Source: Orobanche coerulescens
Taxonomy: Eukaryota > Streptophyta > Magnoliopsida > Lamiales > Orobanchaceae
Assembly (NCBI GenBank): GCA_033398695.1
Contig: CM065812.1
Span: 137,584,858-137,648,857, forward strand
Reading direction: 5' to 3'
Length of the DNA: 64,000 bases
Shown here: positions 1-11,377 of the stretch, in pieces
How positions within the stretch are numbered: position 1 is the stretch's first letter
How the letters are laid out: the number at the start of each line of letters is the position of its first letter
Notes under the pieces: model-generated
Told to the model about the DNA's origin: nothing
Seen by the model: only the letters and a program-made list of their open reading frames with translations
Database searches by the model: none
Program-made: the position numbers and the translations under genes

Positions 1-180
1 AAGTCCGTCAATATTCACAAAACAGAAATTAAGAAAAACAGTAGTATAAGAGATTAGGAGACTTACAACCACAGTCCACATGACGACGCTGGCTGAGCAG
101 TGATGTTTACAAACGAATCGTAAATCAAATAACGTAAACAGACCCAACTAAACCCGACTGCCAAGATATCCATGAATCTT

Positions 181-193
181 AGCTCCGATACCA
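181..193 (-). other. primer-binding site, initiator tRNA-Met type
   Basis: On the minus strand this reads TGGTATCGGAGCT, one base from the common plant iMet primer site TGGTATCAGAGC. It lies five bases past the LTR end. The same variant (TGGTATCGGAGC) occurs in the element at 22222-30688, which supports a shared family group. Confidence 0.8.
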
Positions 194-670
194 TATTCTG
201 TAACTCCTCGATATATTCGGAATAATTACAGCGCCGTAAATCCTTTATATAAGAATTTACAAGGCTAATTTGAGAAATACAAAAAAATACTAAAGTGCCA
301 TTTAAAATTTAAGACCACTTCAGCAACAATTCCAATGAGTCCATTATTACAAAACATCTCCAAAACATCAACAACATATGCGTACTCGAGTACTAAAAAT
401 ATAACCAGAAAACAAGACAACATAATCCACATCACTGAGCCACTTCATCGTCATGTCGGTACTGTGGTTGCTTCCCCGCTCCTCGGCTACCTGAACATCA
501 AAACAAATGTCCACCCCCGAAGGGGTTAACAAAACTATGCTAGTACAAATATCATAATACACAAATCGAATATGCAACAACAATGCATAACAAAATACAC
601 AATACGGACTTCCGCTACCGGAATCCAACAATGCGAATCCACATGATTACATTAACACAACATGGGTATT

Positions 671-837
671 CCAATGATCCAGCGCCTTCAGCATAGATCT
701 CAAGATGATCCCGTCGGACCAACACGAGGTGGAAAAGCCCGTCCAATGATCCAGCGCCCTCAGCATAGATCGCAAGATGATCCCGTCGGACCAACACGAG
801 GTGGACATCCGATCCAGCGCCCTCAGCATAGATCGCA
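671..837 (-). repeat. LTR minisatellite, about 2.5 units of 63-72 bp
   Basis: Units begin at 671 and 743 (period 72), with a shorter third unit near 806-837. Each full unit contains the core ATGATCCCGTCGGACCAACA. It lies about 1.2 kb downstream of the LTR TATA box in element orientation. The core CCCGTCGGA recurs in the minisatellites of the other long LTRs. Confidence 0.85.
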
Positions 838-2027
838 CAACATACACAAACCCAACTTATGCATACATATATACAAAATCGCTATGTCCATCAGCATGAA
901 CATACAAGTAATCGATAACGAATATCATGACAATCCAACGTAATAAATCCCATGTTCAACAACATGAATAAACCATATGCATGCTCAAAATCCCAACATT
1001 AACAATTTTGAAATACGATACTTGCCTCAAAGATGGCAAAAACTAATTACTCCAATGATCTCAACACACTTGAAGGCCGCCTCCTTCGATCAAACGTTCG
1101 CAATGCTCGGCCCTTGAACAAACAGGAAAATAACGGCAACACAAAACAAGTTTAAACGTACGAACATCTAACGTCTACTACGGTCGGGTTAACACTATAA
1201 GCTAGCCGGCTCATGGTTCAACTCACCTGTCGACCACTCGGTCTAGATAGAGTCACTCAAATCACCGAAATTTCGTACTTCGATTTCTGATTATCGATGT
1301 CATTACCAAGTTTGGTTATATAACATCTTCATTTCGTACTTCGATCTCTATACTTCGTTTTTCTACAAGCTTCCATCTTCGCCAAAGTTTCCCGTACAAA
1401 TTAATTGTCACCCATCAACACTCTACGTTCGAATCATCAACAAGAAGATAAACAAACCCAGTAATCACTGTGAGTTGTGAATTACGTTGAAGGTCATCTC
1501 ATGCAATCCGAAGATTATATCTTAGTGACCACTCTAAGAATTACTTTGCTAAAGATCTCATTCTAGGAAATGATAATAATAATACACCGACACACATTTG
1601 ATTCGGAAAAGACAACCTAACTATACAACAACCTCAGAAATCAGATTCTTACTTTCAACTTAATAAGGTTCGGTTGTGATCTTCTTACTCAAAGGAGTTC
1701 TAATATGATTACTTCAAGTTTTCATGGTATGGTGTTCAACCTAATGATTAATCCACAACCTTGATAATTCCAGGAGGAAGTTATAATCCGATTAAGAACA
1801 CGAATTCTAAGTTCGGGCAGCGACACATACCTTGTATGGAAAGAAAAGACGAAAACTCTTGATGAACTCAATGTTGGACGCTTGAACACCAATCCTCAAA
1901 GCTCCTCGCGTTCAATGATGTGTTAGGAGGCTGATATGAAGGTTGAAGATGGAGTGGGTAATTCTTAAAGTCGAAAAATTGGAGTGTGGGTTGAAGTGGT
2001 TATTTGAAAATGAAAGAGGGTGCTGTC

Positions 2028-2037
2028 CTATATATAG
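2028..2037 (-). promoter_or_regulatory. LTR TATA box
   Basis: The palindromic string CTATATATAG lies at the inner edge of the GC-rich array (2041-2470), which is upstream in element orientation. Its position matches the TATA boxes of the related LTRs. Activity is inferred. Confidence 0.55.
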
Positions 2038-2040
2038 AAC

Positions 2041-2470
2041 ATAGTTATTAACGCGCGCTACGGCTATATCTTTAGCGTGCGCTAACGGACTAGCGGTCTA
2101 CTGTCTCGGTCTGGTCTCGGCTTAGCGTACGTTAACACCCTTTACGTGCGCTAAGTACGGCAATTAGCGTAGGCTACCACACCATATAGCGTGCGCTAAC
2201 GACCATACGAAGCTTACTGACCTCACTGTACTCAACTTTAGCGTGTGTTATCCTCATACCAGTAGCGTGCGCTAAACAACGTTGACTCGGCTTTTCCAAA
2301 AGCCGTCCAGATTCATTCCGACATATCTCGGCAAAGATCTGCGGTCTAATCTCACCTACTGCCCTGTCTTAATCAAGTTGACTACGCATAGCACGCGCTA
2401 AGGCTCATACATAGCATGCGCTAGGAAACTCAATTAGCGTACGCTACGCTCAGACATTCGCGTGCGCTAC
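2041..2470 (-). repeat. U3 array of TAGCGTGCGCTA-like palindromes
   Basis: Roughly ten imperfect copies of TAGCGTGCGCTA and variants (for example TAGCGTACGCTA, TAGCATGCGCTA) are scattered over 430 bp directly upstream of the TATA box. The same motif fills the equivalent place in the solo LTR at 39710-39990. Confidence 0.85.
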
Positions 2471-2622
2471 AAGTGCACAAATACAATTATAAACAACAAC
2501 ATTCATGAAATCATACGCTCAATAATACAATATCATGAAATACGAAGGATAATACTCAGATCAAATACAACATATACAATGGCACAAGGTTCAAAATACA
2601 CATTAAAATCTCGGGTATTACA

Positions 2623-2889
2623 TATAGAAGGACTAATACCTTTAATATCGGATATGGTCCATCCTGTTGCTTCTTTATGTTGTTTAAGAATATTGATTAA
2701 CTTATCTTCTCGTTCTTCATCTAAATCAGATGCTATCATGACAGGCAGGGTTTCTGATGGTCCTAAAAATGTATATTTCAGAGACTCAGGTAATGGATTG
2801 AGCTCTATCTTTGAATCTTCAATAGGTACTTCTTTATTTATTTGACTCTCAAGTGGTTCAGTTTTAGCTTTCCATTTATCATTATCCAA
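2623..2889 (-). pseudogene. pol: pol fragment just upstream of reverse transcriptase
   Basis: The minus frame reads through the protease-RT linker, with LKYTFLGPSETLPVMIAS and [16 protein letters not shown]. Both align with [10 protein letters not shown] and [16 protein letters not shown] at the start of the RT of the Athila element on the plus strand (about 50600-50780). The frame is cut at 2623 by the inserted LTR directly after the GISPSI motif. Downstream RT, RNase H and integrase are absent from the window. Residues continuing past 2623 on this frame belong to the LTR and are not gene. About 275 bp between this fragment and the protease hold degenerate linker sequence with stops. Confidence 0.85.
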
Positions 2890-3164
2890 TAATGGTGTAG
2901 ACTTTAGTAAAGAATTTACTTCATTAATTGAGCTGACGATGTCAAAATCTGAGCCAAAATGAGCAGGACATCTTTAAAAAAGATCATCATCGTCTATTTT
3001 TGGAAAGAAATAAGGACTCATACTCTCTATCATATTTACCTCATAGACATCATCATAATCATCATGTTGTTGAGAAATGTTAAACATATTTAGTTCAACA
3101 GTCATATTTCCAAAAGAAAATTTTATGATGCCATTTCTACAGTTAATTAATGCATTTGAAGTAG

Positions 3165-3605
3165 CTAAAATGGCTTTCCTAAAATGACAGGGATTTGATC
3201 TTTGGTATTCTCAACAGGTTCAGTGTCTATGACTAATAAATCAATAGGAAAGTAGAATTTATCTACTTGAATCAGAACATCCTCTACGATTCCTCGAGGT
3301 ATTGTTATAGATCCATCAGCTAGTTGAAGTATCACATATTTTGATTTTAGCTCCCCTAATCCAAGTTGAGTATAAACAGAATATGGTAATAAATTCACAC
3401 TGGCTGCTAAATCAAGCAAGGCTCGTTCAATGATTTGATATCCAATGACACAAGATATTGTAGGACTACCAGGAACTTTATACTTAACATGAGTTTTATT
3501 TTGGATTATTGAGCTAACATGTTCAGCTAAAAATGTCTTTCTTGGAACATTTGTTCTTCTTTTTAGAGTGCAAATATCTTTCAAGAACTTAGAATAAGCA
3601 GGCAC
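3165..3605 (-). pseudogene. pro: Athila-type aspartic protease, decayed
   Basis: A 146-residue open frame covers the retroviral-type protease that processes Gag-Pol. It contains PTISCVIGY, the catalytic-loop region LLDLAASVNLLP, LQLADGSITIPRGIVEDVL and the C-terminal IPVILGKPF. The intact homologue in the plus-strand Athila has DLGAS; here the loop Gly is Ala (DLAAS), which should impair the active site. The fragment follows gag after a frame break near 3605-3645. It has no usable start of its own because it was part of a gag-pro-pol polyprotein. Recognition of the family is secure; any activity is not expected. Confidence 0.85.
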
Positions 3606-3644
3606 TTGTTTAATAGCATCAAGGAATGGAATATTTATTCGAAC

Positions 3645-5218
3645 TTATTTAAATATTTCCAATATATCTTTGTATTGCGCATTTTTATCTTTTGGAATTA
3701 GTCTTTCAGAAAATGGAGCTTTTTGAATATAAGACTTTTGTTTTTCCTTAGAATCTTTTAGTTCCGGATCATAGTCAGGCTTTTGTATTTCTTTTCCGCT
3801 TCTAAGGGTAGTTATGGATTGAACTTCTGCGTTAGAAGAGTTTACTTCATATTGTCCTTTAGGATTAGGGATGAATTGACTCGGAAATTTTCCTTTTTCT
3901 CTTTCAGCTAAAGTTGTTGCAAGTTGACCAATTTGTGTTTCAAGCTTAGAAATAGCCTGTGAGTTTGATTGTACAGCTTGATGAGTTGATTGGAACATTT
4001 GTTGAGTAGATTGCATGAATTGTGGCAACGTATCTTCCAAAGATGGTTTCTTTGGCACTGTAGAAGGATACTGATAAGTATTTGGAAGATATTGATTAGG
4101 ACGGACATTTTGTTGATTTGACATGTTCATTTGATGTCCTCCTTGATTCATTGGAGGCATGTTTTGCTTCCAGGAAAAATTTGGATGATTCCTCCAATTT
4201 GGATTATAAGTTGGAGCTAATGGACTATCCAAATATTTTCCATATGAGTGTAATGCATTGACTTCTTCATTAAAAATTTCTTGATTTTGTGGACCAGAGG
4301 GACAAGATTAAGATGAATGAAACGATTCCGCACATGAAATGCAAAATTCATTTTTTGAGTTTGACGAGGTGATGGATTGCTTCAAGACTAACGCATCCAC
4401 TTTTCGTACTAAATATTCTATAGTATATTTTATTTCAACTTCTTGTTTAACCTCGTAAATTCTACCTTTTTTGGGGGTCGTATGCATCGATTTGGCTCTA
4501 GAGTCGATTGAATTCCATTGTTGTGAATTAATTGACATATTTTCTAGTGCATTCCAAGCTTCGTCTCCAATAAGATGGAGAAATTTTCCGCCATGCATTG
4601 ATTGGATTAATTGGCGATTGTTTGGAGTTAAACCGTCATAAAAATATTTTACCAAACGCCATATTTCAAAACCATGATGGGGACACTTAAGGACAAATCA
4701 TTAAATCTTTCCCAACACTCATAAAATTCTTCATTTTTTTGGAAAAATTCTGATATTTCTCTCCTAAGACTATCAGTTTTGGACATTGTAAAAAATTTTG
4801 TGGGAAATTTATTCACTAGTTGGTCCCAACTAGTAATTATTCTTGCTTGAAAAGAATTTAGCCAGAATTTTGCTTTATCTTGGAGAGAAAATGGAAATAG
4901 TCTAAGTTTGACAGATTCATCAGAGAAATTTTGGAAGCGGAAAGTAGAACAAATATCGTGAAATTCCTTGACATACATATACGGATCTTCTCTTTTCAAA
5001 CCGTGAAAAGATGTAAGAAGTTGAATTATTGATGGTTTAAGTTCGAAATGAGTTGCATTAGTTGTAGGTGATACTATGCAAGAAGGAGAATTAACAGTTA
5101 CTGGAAAAAAATATTCTATTAAAGTTTTCTCTTTTGCAACTTGATTATTCCGATTTTCGATTTCGTCCATTTTTTGTATCGATTTTGTTTGTTGAACTTT
5201 AATTTTAGTTAAGGACAA
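3645..5218 (-). pseudogene. gag: Athila-type gag, three broken frames
   Basis: The first piece (5218-4649, 189 aa) begins MSLTKIKVQQ. It carries the retrotransposon gag core: [31 protein letters not shown] and FYECWERFNDL, equivalent to the motifs in the Athila gag at 48191. The second piece (4655-4308) and third (4232-3645) continue it after frameshifts. The region where the plus-strand relative has its CX2CX3HX4C finger reads CISCAESFHSS here and is degenerate. The third piece is Gln/Asn-rich and ends in the gag-protease linker. The product would be the capsid/nucleocapsid polyprotein. The start at 5218 is the first Met before the conserved core. The gene is AT-biased and inactive. Confidence 0.85.
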
Positions 5219-5932
5219 TCTTCTTCTCGTTAATCGACCTTTATTATTTCATTGTCAAACTTGCATTCACCAATATTTCATTTTTTTAACTTTGCATACA
5301 AACCAAATTATGATAGTCGATCGAATTTCCAGATCGTTGGAGGCATCACAACGGTCACACTTAAAATCCAACTTTTTTCGGCATGTACAACAAAGGCTTT
5401 TTTCCCAAAATTCAGTCGGTTTTCAAAACCAATTTGTACAAAATTGATATTTAGGTTTTCTCTATTCAAATCAAATAAAGTAGTGAGTGAAAAATATCAA
5501 TCCCGTGTTGAATCTTTTAAAAGATTTATTGTTTTAATTTTTTTTTTGAGTTTTTTATTTTCTTATTAATAATAATAATAATAATAAAAATAATTTTGAT
5601 GATGATTATGATTACTACTAATATTGTAGGATGTGACAGAATCCAAATGAATAAACTTACTAATGGATCTACGGAAGCAATATCTATTGATAAACTAAAT
5701 TGTACGACGAAAAATATTGTAATTAAACTAAATGTCTAAGAATACTGTAATTAGAAAATAACAACTAAAAATACATTCTAAATTTACCACTACAAGATTC
5801 TATTTAAACTAATGACAAGATATAAATTAAAATTTTTTTGATTTTTTTCATTTCTATTTTATATTTTTTATGTTTTTATATTTTTTTATATTTATTATAA
5901 TTTTATTATATTTTTAGACTAATAATATTGAG

Positions 5933-5979
<47 letters not shown>

Positions 5980-6875
5980 AACTATTTTTTTACGGAAAAA
6001 ATTCAGATTTTTTTAAAAATAAAATTACAAATTTTTATTTTATTTTGCAAACAATAAAAATATTTTTTTAATTACCAATTTTCGTTTTTTTTTTCAATTT
6101 TCAGTTTTAATTTTTTTTATTATTTTCCCTTTTTATTAAAATACTGTAATATTATTTTAAAAAAATAAGTTTCTGTTTTTATTAAGAAAAATTCAAAGTT
6201 CAGAAATAGAGATAATAATTTTTATATATTTCAGATTATTTAAATTATTAATCCTTAATCTGTTTTTTAGATTTTTTTTATGAAAAGTATTTTTGTTTTA
6301 AAATTAAAACTAGCAGGTTTTTCTTTTTAAAACTAAAATAAATAACTCAGATTATTATTTATTATGGAAAACAATATTCCAATTTATTTTTCTTACTTTT
6401 TTATTTTTTTGAATTTAAATTAAAATTTGGATTTTTTTAATATTAATATTCTAGAATTACAAAAATATTACCTTAAAGTATGAATTTTTTTTATTTTCCA
6501 GATTTTTTTTAATTATAAAAATAAATAGGTTACGTTTTTTTAACTTTTCAGATTTTTTATATTTTTATATATTTTCGAGTTTTTTATATTTTTTATTATT
6601 TTATTAATATTTTTACAAAAATGAACAGTAGTTTTTTGTTATTATTACTTATGTTTTTATATTTATTATTATAAGTTTTTATTATTTCTCAGAATTTTTT
6701 AGGAATAAAAAAAAAAAGAAATACTACTAATTATTATTTAAACTAACACAATTTAAAACGAATATTAAAAAGACAGATAATAATAGTAATAATAAAAAAA
6801 GATAGGAAAATAAATAACTAGTAGAAGAATTTAACTAACTTGGTGACGACAGTCTTCGTATACTTCGTTTGCGCC
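5219..6875 (-). other. AT-rich leader of the old Athila-like element
   Basis: This 1.66-kb stretch between the primer site and gag holds long A/T tracts and a (TA)20 microsatellite. It has no convincing coding sequence on either strand. The young Athila has only about 120 bp here, so this leader has expanded or belongs to a different subfamily. Confidence 0.6.
5937..5977. repeat. (TA)n microsatellite
   Basis: An uninterrupted run of about 20 TA units, within the AT-rich leader. Confidence 0.95.
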
Positions 6876-6893
6876 TCCCCGGCAACGGCGCCA
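6876..6893 (-). other. primer-binding site, tRNA-Asp type
   Basis: The minus strand reads TGGCGCCGTTGCCGGGGA, complementary to the 3' end of plant tRNA-Asp. It is the classic Athila/Tat primer site and is identical to the one at 48052-48069. It lies six bases from the LTR end at 6900. Confidence 0.93.
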
Positions 6894-6899
6894 AAAACT

Positions 6900-8286
6900 T
6901 GTTGTCGATTCTTTAGTCTAATATTCTCAAGCGCACGATTCGTTCGATGTAGAAATGCGGTGCAAGGTCGATTCCACAGAGAGGACTATGATAGTGAAGT
7001 AAACCAAATTATATTAAATTCTAACTCAGTCCCAAATAATTTGATTTTTGATTTTGGTTATAATAATTGCATTAAATAACAGTAATTTTTAAGTAGATTT
7101 TAAATAAATTGATTTCAAATAATTTACTAGAGTTTAGAATACACTGATGTCTATTTATTATTTATTTTATATTTTAATTTCAAGAAATTCAGGGAATAGA
7201 TTCTGAAATCAGTCTCATTATTTCCCTATAGATTTAACAATAAGTACAAAATTATAAATCAAATATGGATTTTTCTTCGCTTGAAAAATATAATTTCTAA
7301 GCATTATATGTATCCAATTTAATAGAAAATAAATAATCAAAGAAATTAACTAATATCAATAATCACAAAGCAGTGGAGAATTTATAACTATCAAAAATAC
7401 GTGATATAATTGATGAAATAATATTCCCCTATTGAAGCGAAAATCATAAGCATTAAAAATATTTAGTTGGAATTATTATATAAATACTAATAATAATAAA
7501 TCCTTGAATATACAATTCCCAAAACTGTTAATCCGATTAGACATGGTTTCATCATAACCCAGAAAAAGAAAATTACTCACTCATAATAACAACACAAATA
7601 AATAAATATTTCATAATATTATTACTCAAATATAATTTTATTACACAATATTTTTATTTCTCTCTCTTACAATAATACCTCTCTATTTTTCTCCTCCCAA
7701 CACACTACACCTTCTTCCCCTATTTATAATACTTCAAAATTAATAAATAATAATTTTTAAAATTATTAAATTCCACTACTCAATCATTCACGGTTGCCAA
7801 GGGGATGCTGATGTCATGGATGATGTCAGCGTAGATTTGAATTCTGGTTCAATCGGGTGTTGACATGTGGCACAGTATGGTCCATCTATTTAATTATCCT
7901 TCGAACGGTCATAACTTCTTAATACGAACTCGGATTCGGATGAATTTTGTTTAAAACAATCGTCTCGACGAGACGAATAAAATGAGACCAATCGTGACTA
8001 TATTCGAATTTTGGAAAAATATGTCCTTGAACCAATTGATCTGTCTTGTACTGGTTGGTTAACCTGCAGATATAATTTAATTCTAATTAATTATCCAAAA
8101 ATGACACAAAATTATAGAAAATTCTAAGAAAATGAAATAATATAAATATATGGTAAAAATGATAAATTATCACACAAAACACACAATTATATACATAAAA
8201 TACTAATAAAAATATTACTCAAAATATACCAAACAATTTGTTAAAGTCAAAAAACTTCTATATAAAATTTCTTCTCTAGGTTAACA
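6900..8286 (-). repeat. 5' LTR of the old Athila-like element
   Basis: The LTR ends at 6900 with ..CGACAACA, the same end type (CAACA then AGTTTTTGGCGCC) as the young Athila. On the minus strand it contains a TATA box (ATTATAAATA at 7730-7721). Near its end it has a stretch like the TCCTCGTGGGAACGATAC segment of the other LTR. The far boundary is uncertain: TGTTAACC at 8286 is the best TG start at a plausible length (about 1.39 kb). Confidence 0.6.
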
Positions 8287-9051
8287 AATCTTCTAGCCAA
8301 TTTCGTGTGCTTTATATATTTCGACGCATATTTTACACAATATCCTAGATTTGTGCCGAAAATTCTCAACGATATATGGTAATTTTTGTTTCACTTCATT
8401 GTATTTAACTCTTCGATTATGTTAACTGTCTTCATGACCAGGATACATTGTGTGAGCTTCCCTCCAAAAGTTCTTGCTAGTACTATGAAAAGATTTTACA
8501 GTGTGATGAACGACTCTTAAGGTTAAGCCAGCAACCATTTCCAACCCAACAATGTTCTTATTTCCAGTCAGGCATGTTGAGGGGTGTGTCGTAGAAGCTG
8601 TAAATGTATATCATGCATGCGTTACTCCGTCGTCTCTATTCATCTTTAGGATGATTTTGTTCTTGGACCTACAGTTTCATTTAATGTGTCATCACACGTC
8701 GATCGTATTGAACAATATTACAAATTGCAGATACAGTTTGTTTATGGAGTTTTGGATTTTGGATTTTACCCTATGTTTTTATTCCGTCGTTGGTGCCAAT
8801 TTTAGCTCAAAGACACGTCATTGCTAGTGAAATAAAAGAAAATAAAAATGAGATGATGGAGACAAGAATTTATTTTTATCTTCACGTATTTCACAGGTAA
8901 CTATGTAAGTTTGCTGAATGAAAGTGGTATCAACAGTCATTATTCTTCGCACATTTGATTTGTGCGTTTCTTTTTATAAGAGTGGTTCTCCTTTCTCTCT
9001 TATAAAAATGTAGATTATTTGGTCGAAGTGGAAGTCCTGATTCCAAGCGTC
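8287..9051. other. unassigned stretch, no gene recognised
   Basis: Moderately AT-rich sequence. An open frame of 91 codons at 8552-8827 (plus) has no recognisable motif and its composition is like its surroundings. I see no repeat termini here. It may be host intergenic DNA or a very old element. Confidence 0.4.
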
Positions 9052-9060
9052 GAGTATTAA

Positions 9061-9448
9061 GAGTGTGATTTTGTTCACCCTCCTAAAAAGAGGGTGAACT
9101 TATGGAGGGTAATTTTGAGATATAAAAATTAAATTTTTTAATTTTTGTTTTTTCTATGTTATTCTATTTGTCGAGATCTTTAATTTGAGTATAATTTTGA
9201 TACATAATTTTGTAGTTTTTTAATTTTTTTATTTTGAGTGATAAATTAATATTTTTTATTTATGAAAATAATTTTTTCAAAACTACAAAATTATGTATCA
9301 AAATTATACTCAAATTAAAGATCTCGACAAATAGAATAACATAGAAAAAACAAAAATTAAAAAATTTAATTTTTATATCTCAAAATTACCCTCCAATTAT
9401 GGAGGGTAAGTTCACCCTCTTTTTAGGAGGGTGAACAAAATCACACTC
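9061..9448. mobile_element. foldback MITE with 9-bp target duplication (Mutator-like)
   Basis: Two inverted arms, 9061-9218 and 9279-9448, are almost perfect reverse complements and flank a 60-bp loop. The termini are GAGTGTGATTTTG / CAAAATCACACTC. The arms differ mainly by a 12-bp segment at 9384-9400 that is missing from the left arm. Perfect 9-bp direct repeats GAGTATTAA lie outside (9052-9060 and 9449-9457). A 9-bp duplication is typical of Mutator-like transposases, so this is probably a non-autonomous MULE derivative. It has no coding capacity. Confidence 0.9.
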
Positions 9449-9457
9449 GAGTATTAA

Positions 9458-9797
9458 TTGATATATTTTTTAGATTTATTGGATTTGTTAGAATTCTAGA
9501 AAGATTTATGCTGGATTTTTTATAAGAACTTTATTGACTTTATATTAGAATGATTTAAGATTATTCTAGGTCAGTTTGATTTGTGATTATAATTATTAGT
9601 GAGGGTGTTCATATGAGATGAGATAGTTAAAGATCTTATTTTTCATGTATGAAATTATTGTGGATTTCATGAAATTTTTGTGATTTTCAATGGATATATT
9701 AATCGTGAAAATAAGGTTTTTTATGAATTATTCAAGGCTTGTCTAGATTCTCACTCCAGATTTATTTTCAATTAATACAAATTTTCAAAAAAAAATT
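9458..9797. other. non-coding flank between MITE and the small gypsy element
   Basis: AT-rich sequence with no open frame or repeat that I recognise. It ends in the AAATT target site of the element at 9798. Confidence 0.5.
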
Positions 9798-10071
9798 TGA
9801 TGTGGTCAACGAGTCATTGGAGTTCATGGATTCCTATGATCGTGTATTCAAACCAAAGAATTAATTTCTTTGTTTATTTGCTTTCCTTTTTAAGTTATGT
9901 TAATAAGCCCGTCCGTATGTTGGACTTTATGGGCCTTGATTATCTATTTAAACACTTAAACCTAGATCATTAGGGTTGTTGATTATCGATTTGAAATAAG
10001 ATTATTGAGGATTGTCTAGTACACGTAGTGTCAAGACGATTATCTCTTCGTGTTACGCTTCCGCTACGTCA
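9798..10071 (+). repeat. 5' LTR of the small gypsy element
   Basis: It starts TGATGTGG and ends CTACGTCA. A TATA-like CTATTTAAACAC lies at 9944-9955. It differs from the 3' LTR at three sites (GGATTCC/AGATTCC, AAGCCC/AGGCCC, TTGATTA/TTTATTA), about 99% identity. Confidence 0.95.
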
Positions 10072-10073
10072 GT

Positions 10074-10088
10074 TGGTATCGCGAGACC
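10074..10088 (+). other. primer-binding site
   Basis: TGGTATCGCGAGACC starts two bases after the LTR. The first seven bases match the initiator tRNA-Met site and the rest diverges, so the primer tRNA is likely but not certain to be iMet. Confidence 0.6.
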
Positions 10089-10095
10089 AGGCACG

Positions 10096-11049
10096 ATGCC
10101 GCCCCGTCGCCAACCCGCTGGTCATGCTGCCGCCGCCCATGCCGACGCCCATCGCGATGCGGACATGGCCGATCTCAGCCGCCAGATCGCAATTGTGGCA
10201 GCCTCGTTGGAAGACCTCCGTCTCGTCGTTGTCAACTCACTCCCGGCCGCACAACACGGGCCGCCGCCCGATCCTGATCGCGCTGGACACGTCCGACGCC
10301 GCCGCGCCGCTCCGGAGCCTGTTCCTGCGGATTCCGATCTAGACGACGAGGCTACTATCGACGACAATCCCTTCGCTGCACTCGCGCGTCCTCCGGTGCG
10401 TGTACGCGGGGATGATGATCGCCGGTGGGAGTCAGGCTTTAAGCTTGATATCCCTGAGTTCAACGGAACGCTCGATCCATGTGAGTTTCTGGATTGGGTT
10501 AATTTTGTAGAGGATTTAATGGAGTTTAAATTGGTTCCAGACCCTAAGAGGGTTCCCTTGGTCGCGACGCGGTTCCGTGGCCGTGCGTCGTCATGGTGGC
10601 AACAGCTCAAAGCCACACGTCGTCGGCAAGGTAAATCACGTGTTGATTCGTGGGATAAACTCCGTAAATATATGGAGCGGGACTTTTTGCCGTATGATTA
10701 TGAGGCTACCTTGTTTCGCAAGTTTCATGCATTACGGCAGGGTGTTCGTTCGGTTGATCAATATACGGACGACTTTTATAAGTTTCTCTCCCGCATTGAT
10801 GTTCGAGATACGCCGTCGCAACTGGTCTCTCGATATATTGGGGGTTTGGCGCGTTCAATCCAGGACACGATCGTCCTCTTCTCGCCGGAGTCGATCTCCG
10901 AAGCGCACCAACGCGCTTTGCTATTGGAGCAGCAGGCCACCCGACGGCCACCTGGGTTTACTTCGGCCGGCCCACGCCCAGCAGCCACCATGACCGTGCC
11001 CCCAGGCCCTGATCGCGCAGCAGCTCCGCCACGGCGGCCGCGAGGCTAG
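10096..11049 (+). pseudogene. gag: gag of the small gypsy element
   Basis: The start ATG at 10096 lies eight bases after the primer site and opens MPPRRQPAG. An upstream in-frame ATG inside the LTR is unlikely to be used. An Ala/Arg-rich N-terminus leads to the Retrotrans_gag core at about residues 115-270, with FKLDIPEFNGTLDP, FRGRASSWWQQLK and DSWDKLRKYMERDF. The product is the capsid protein. The frame closes at 11049 just before the CCHC knuckle, which is in another frame (11072 onward), so a frameshift lies between about 11000 and 11047. GC content is high, unlike the AT-rich flanks. Confidence 0.9.
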
Positions 11050-11068
11050 CTCCTCCACTTCGGCCGTA

Positions 11069-11377
11069 CGTTGCTTTGCGTGCGGTGAGGCAGGCCACCG
11101 TCGCGCGTCGTGTCCTCAGGTCCGTCAACGCACCCTTATGATGGATTCTTGGGAGACGACCCCATACACGGCCCCTCCTATTTTTGATGATGATGAGCCG
11201 CCACCTGATTTGCCCGAGGAGCATGTGATGGGAGATCTGGACGGTTGCTCGTCATTCGGCGTTCTTGCTTGGCTCAGAAGATTCCCCGAGACGGAGCCTC
11301 GGCGACATCATATTTTTAGTCCACATCTTATCGGTGGTAAGGTATGTCGCTTTATTGTTGATCTTTGGTTCGTGTGA
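11069..11377 (+). pseudogene. zinc knuckle and start of protease, frameshifted
   Basis: The frame opens with CFACGEAGHRRASC, a perfect CX2CX4HX4C nucleocapsid knuckle. It continues through an acidic linker to LIGGKVCRFIVDLW. In related elements the protease continues with a VDSGS-type active site. Here the frame shifts at that point and stops at 11375-11377, and GSCENV-like coding follows in another frame. The lesion sits on the protease active site. Confidence 0.8.

Larger units (their letters stand above)
1..2622 (-). mobile_element. 5' end of a long-LTR Ty3-like retrotransposon (LTR 199-2622)
   Basis: Read on the minus strand, an LTR begins at 2622 (TGTAATACCC) and ends at 199 (AGGAGTTACA). 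An initiator-Met-like primer site follows at 193-181 and unrecognised internal sequence runs off the left edge (180-1). The 2424-bp LTR starts TG and ends CA. It resembles in layout the LTRs at 20114, 22222, 27592 and 37347: palindrome array, TATA box, minisatellite, then a C-rich/G-rich hairpin. It interrupts the pol gene of an older Athila-like element at 2622/2623. The other LTR and the second target duplication lie outside the window, so a solo LTR is excluded only by the adjoining primer site. Long LTRs plus a tRNA-Met site suggest a Tekay/Del-like chromovirus, but no coding sequence is visible to prove it. Confidence 0.8.
2623..8286 (-). mobile_element. old, decayed Athila-like Ty3/gypsy element, 5' half
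   Basis: In minus-strand order: an LTR (about 8286-6900), a tRNA-Asp primer site (6893-6876), a long AT-rich leader, gag (5218-3645), protease (3605-3165) and the start of pol (2889-2623). There the long LTR element 1-2622 breaks it, so the rest of pol and the 3' LTR are outside the window. The homologous order and motifs are seen in the young Athila at 46742-57217. Frames are broken many times and the whole element is very AT-rich, so it is much older than its relative. The outer LTR boundary near 8286 is a guess from a TG..CA end. Confidence 0.8.

Noticed and set aside
2041..2470. CRISPR-like array of short repeats with variable spacing
   Set aside because: Repeats are 12-bp palindromes with irregular spacing inside a plant LTR; no cas genes, not prokaryotic DNA.
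6876..6893. tRNA gene fragment
   Set aside because: Only the 18 bases complementary to the tRNA-Asp 3' end are present, in the correct place for a primer site.
8552..8827. Possible host gene fragment
   Set aside because: No recognisable domain, no homologue that I can name, and a composition like its surroundings.
10122..10616. 164-codon minus-strand frame opposite gag
   Set aside because: Shadow of the GC-rich gag frame; no motif of its own.
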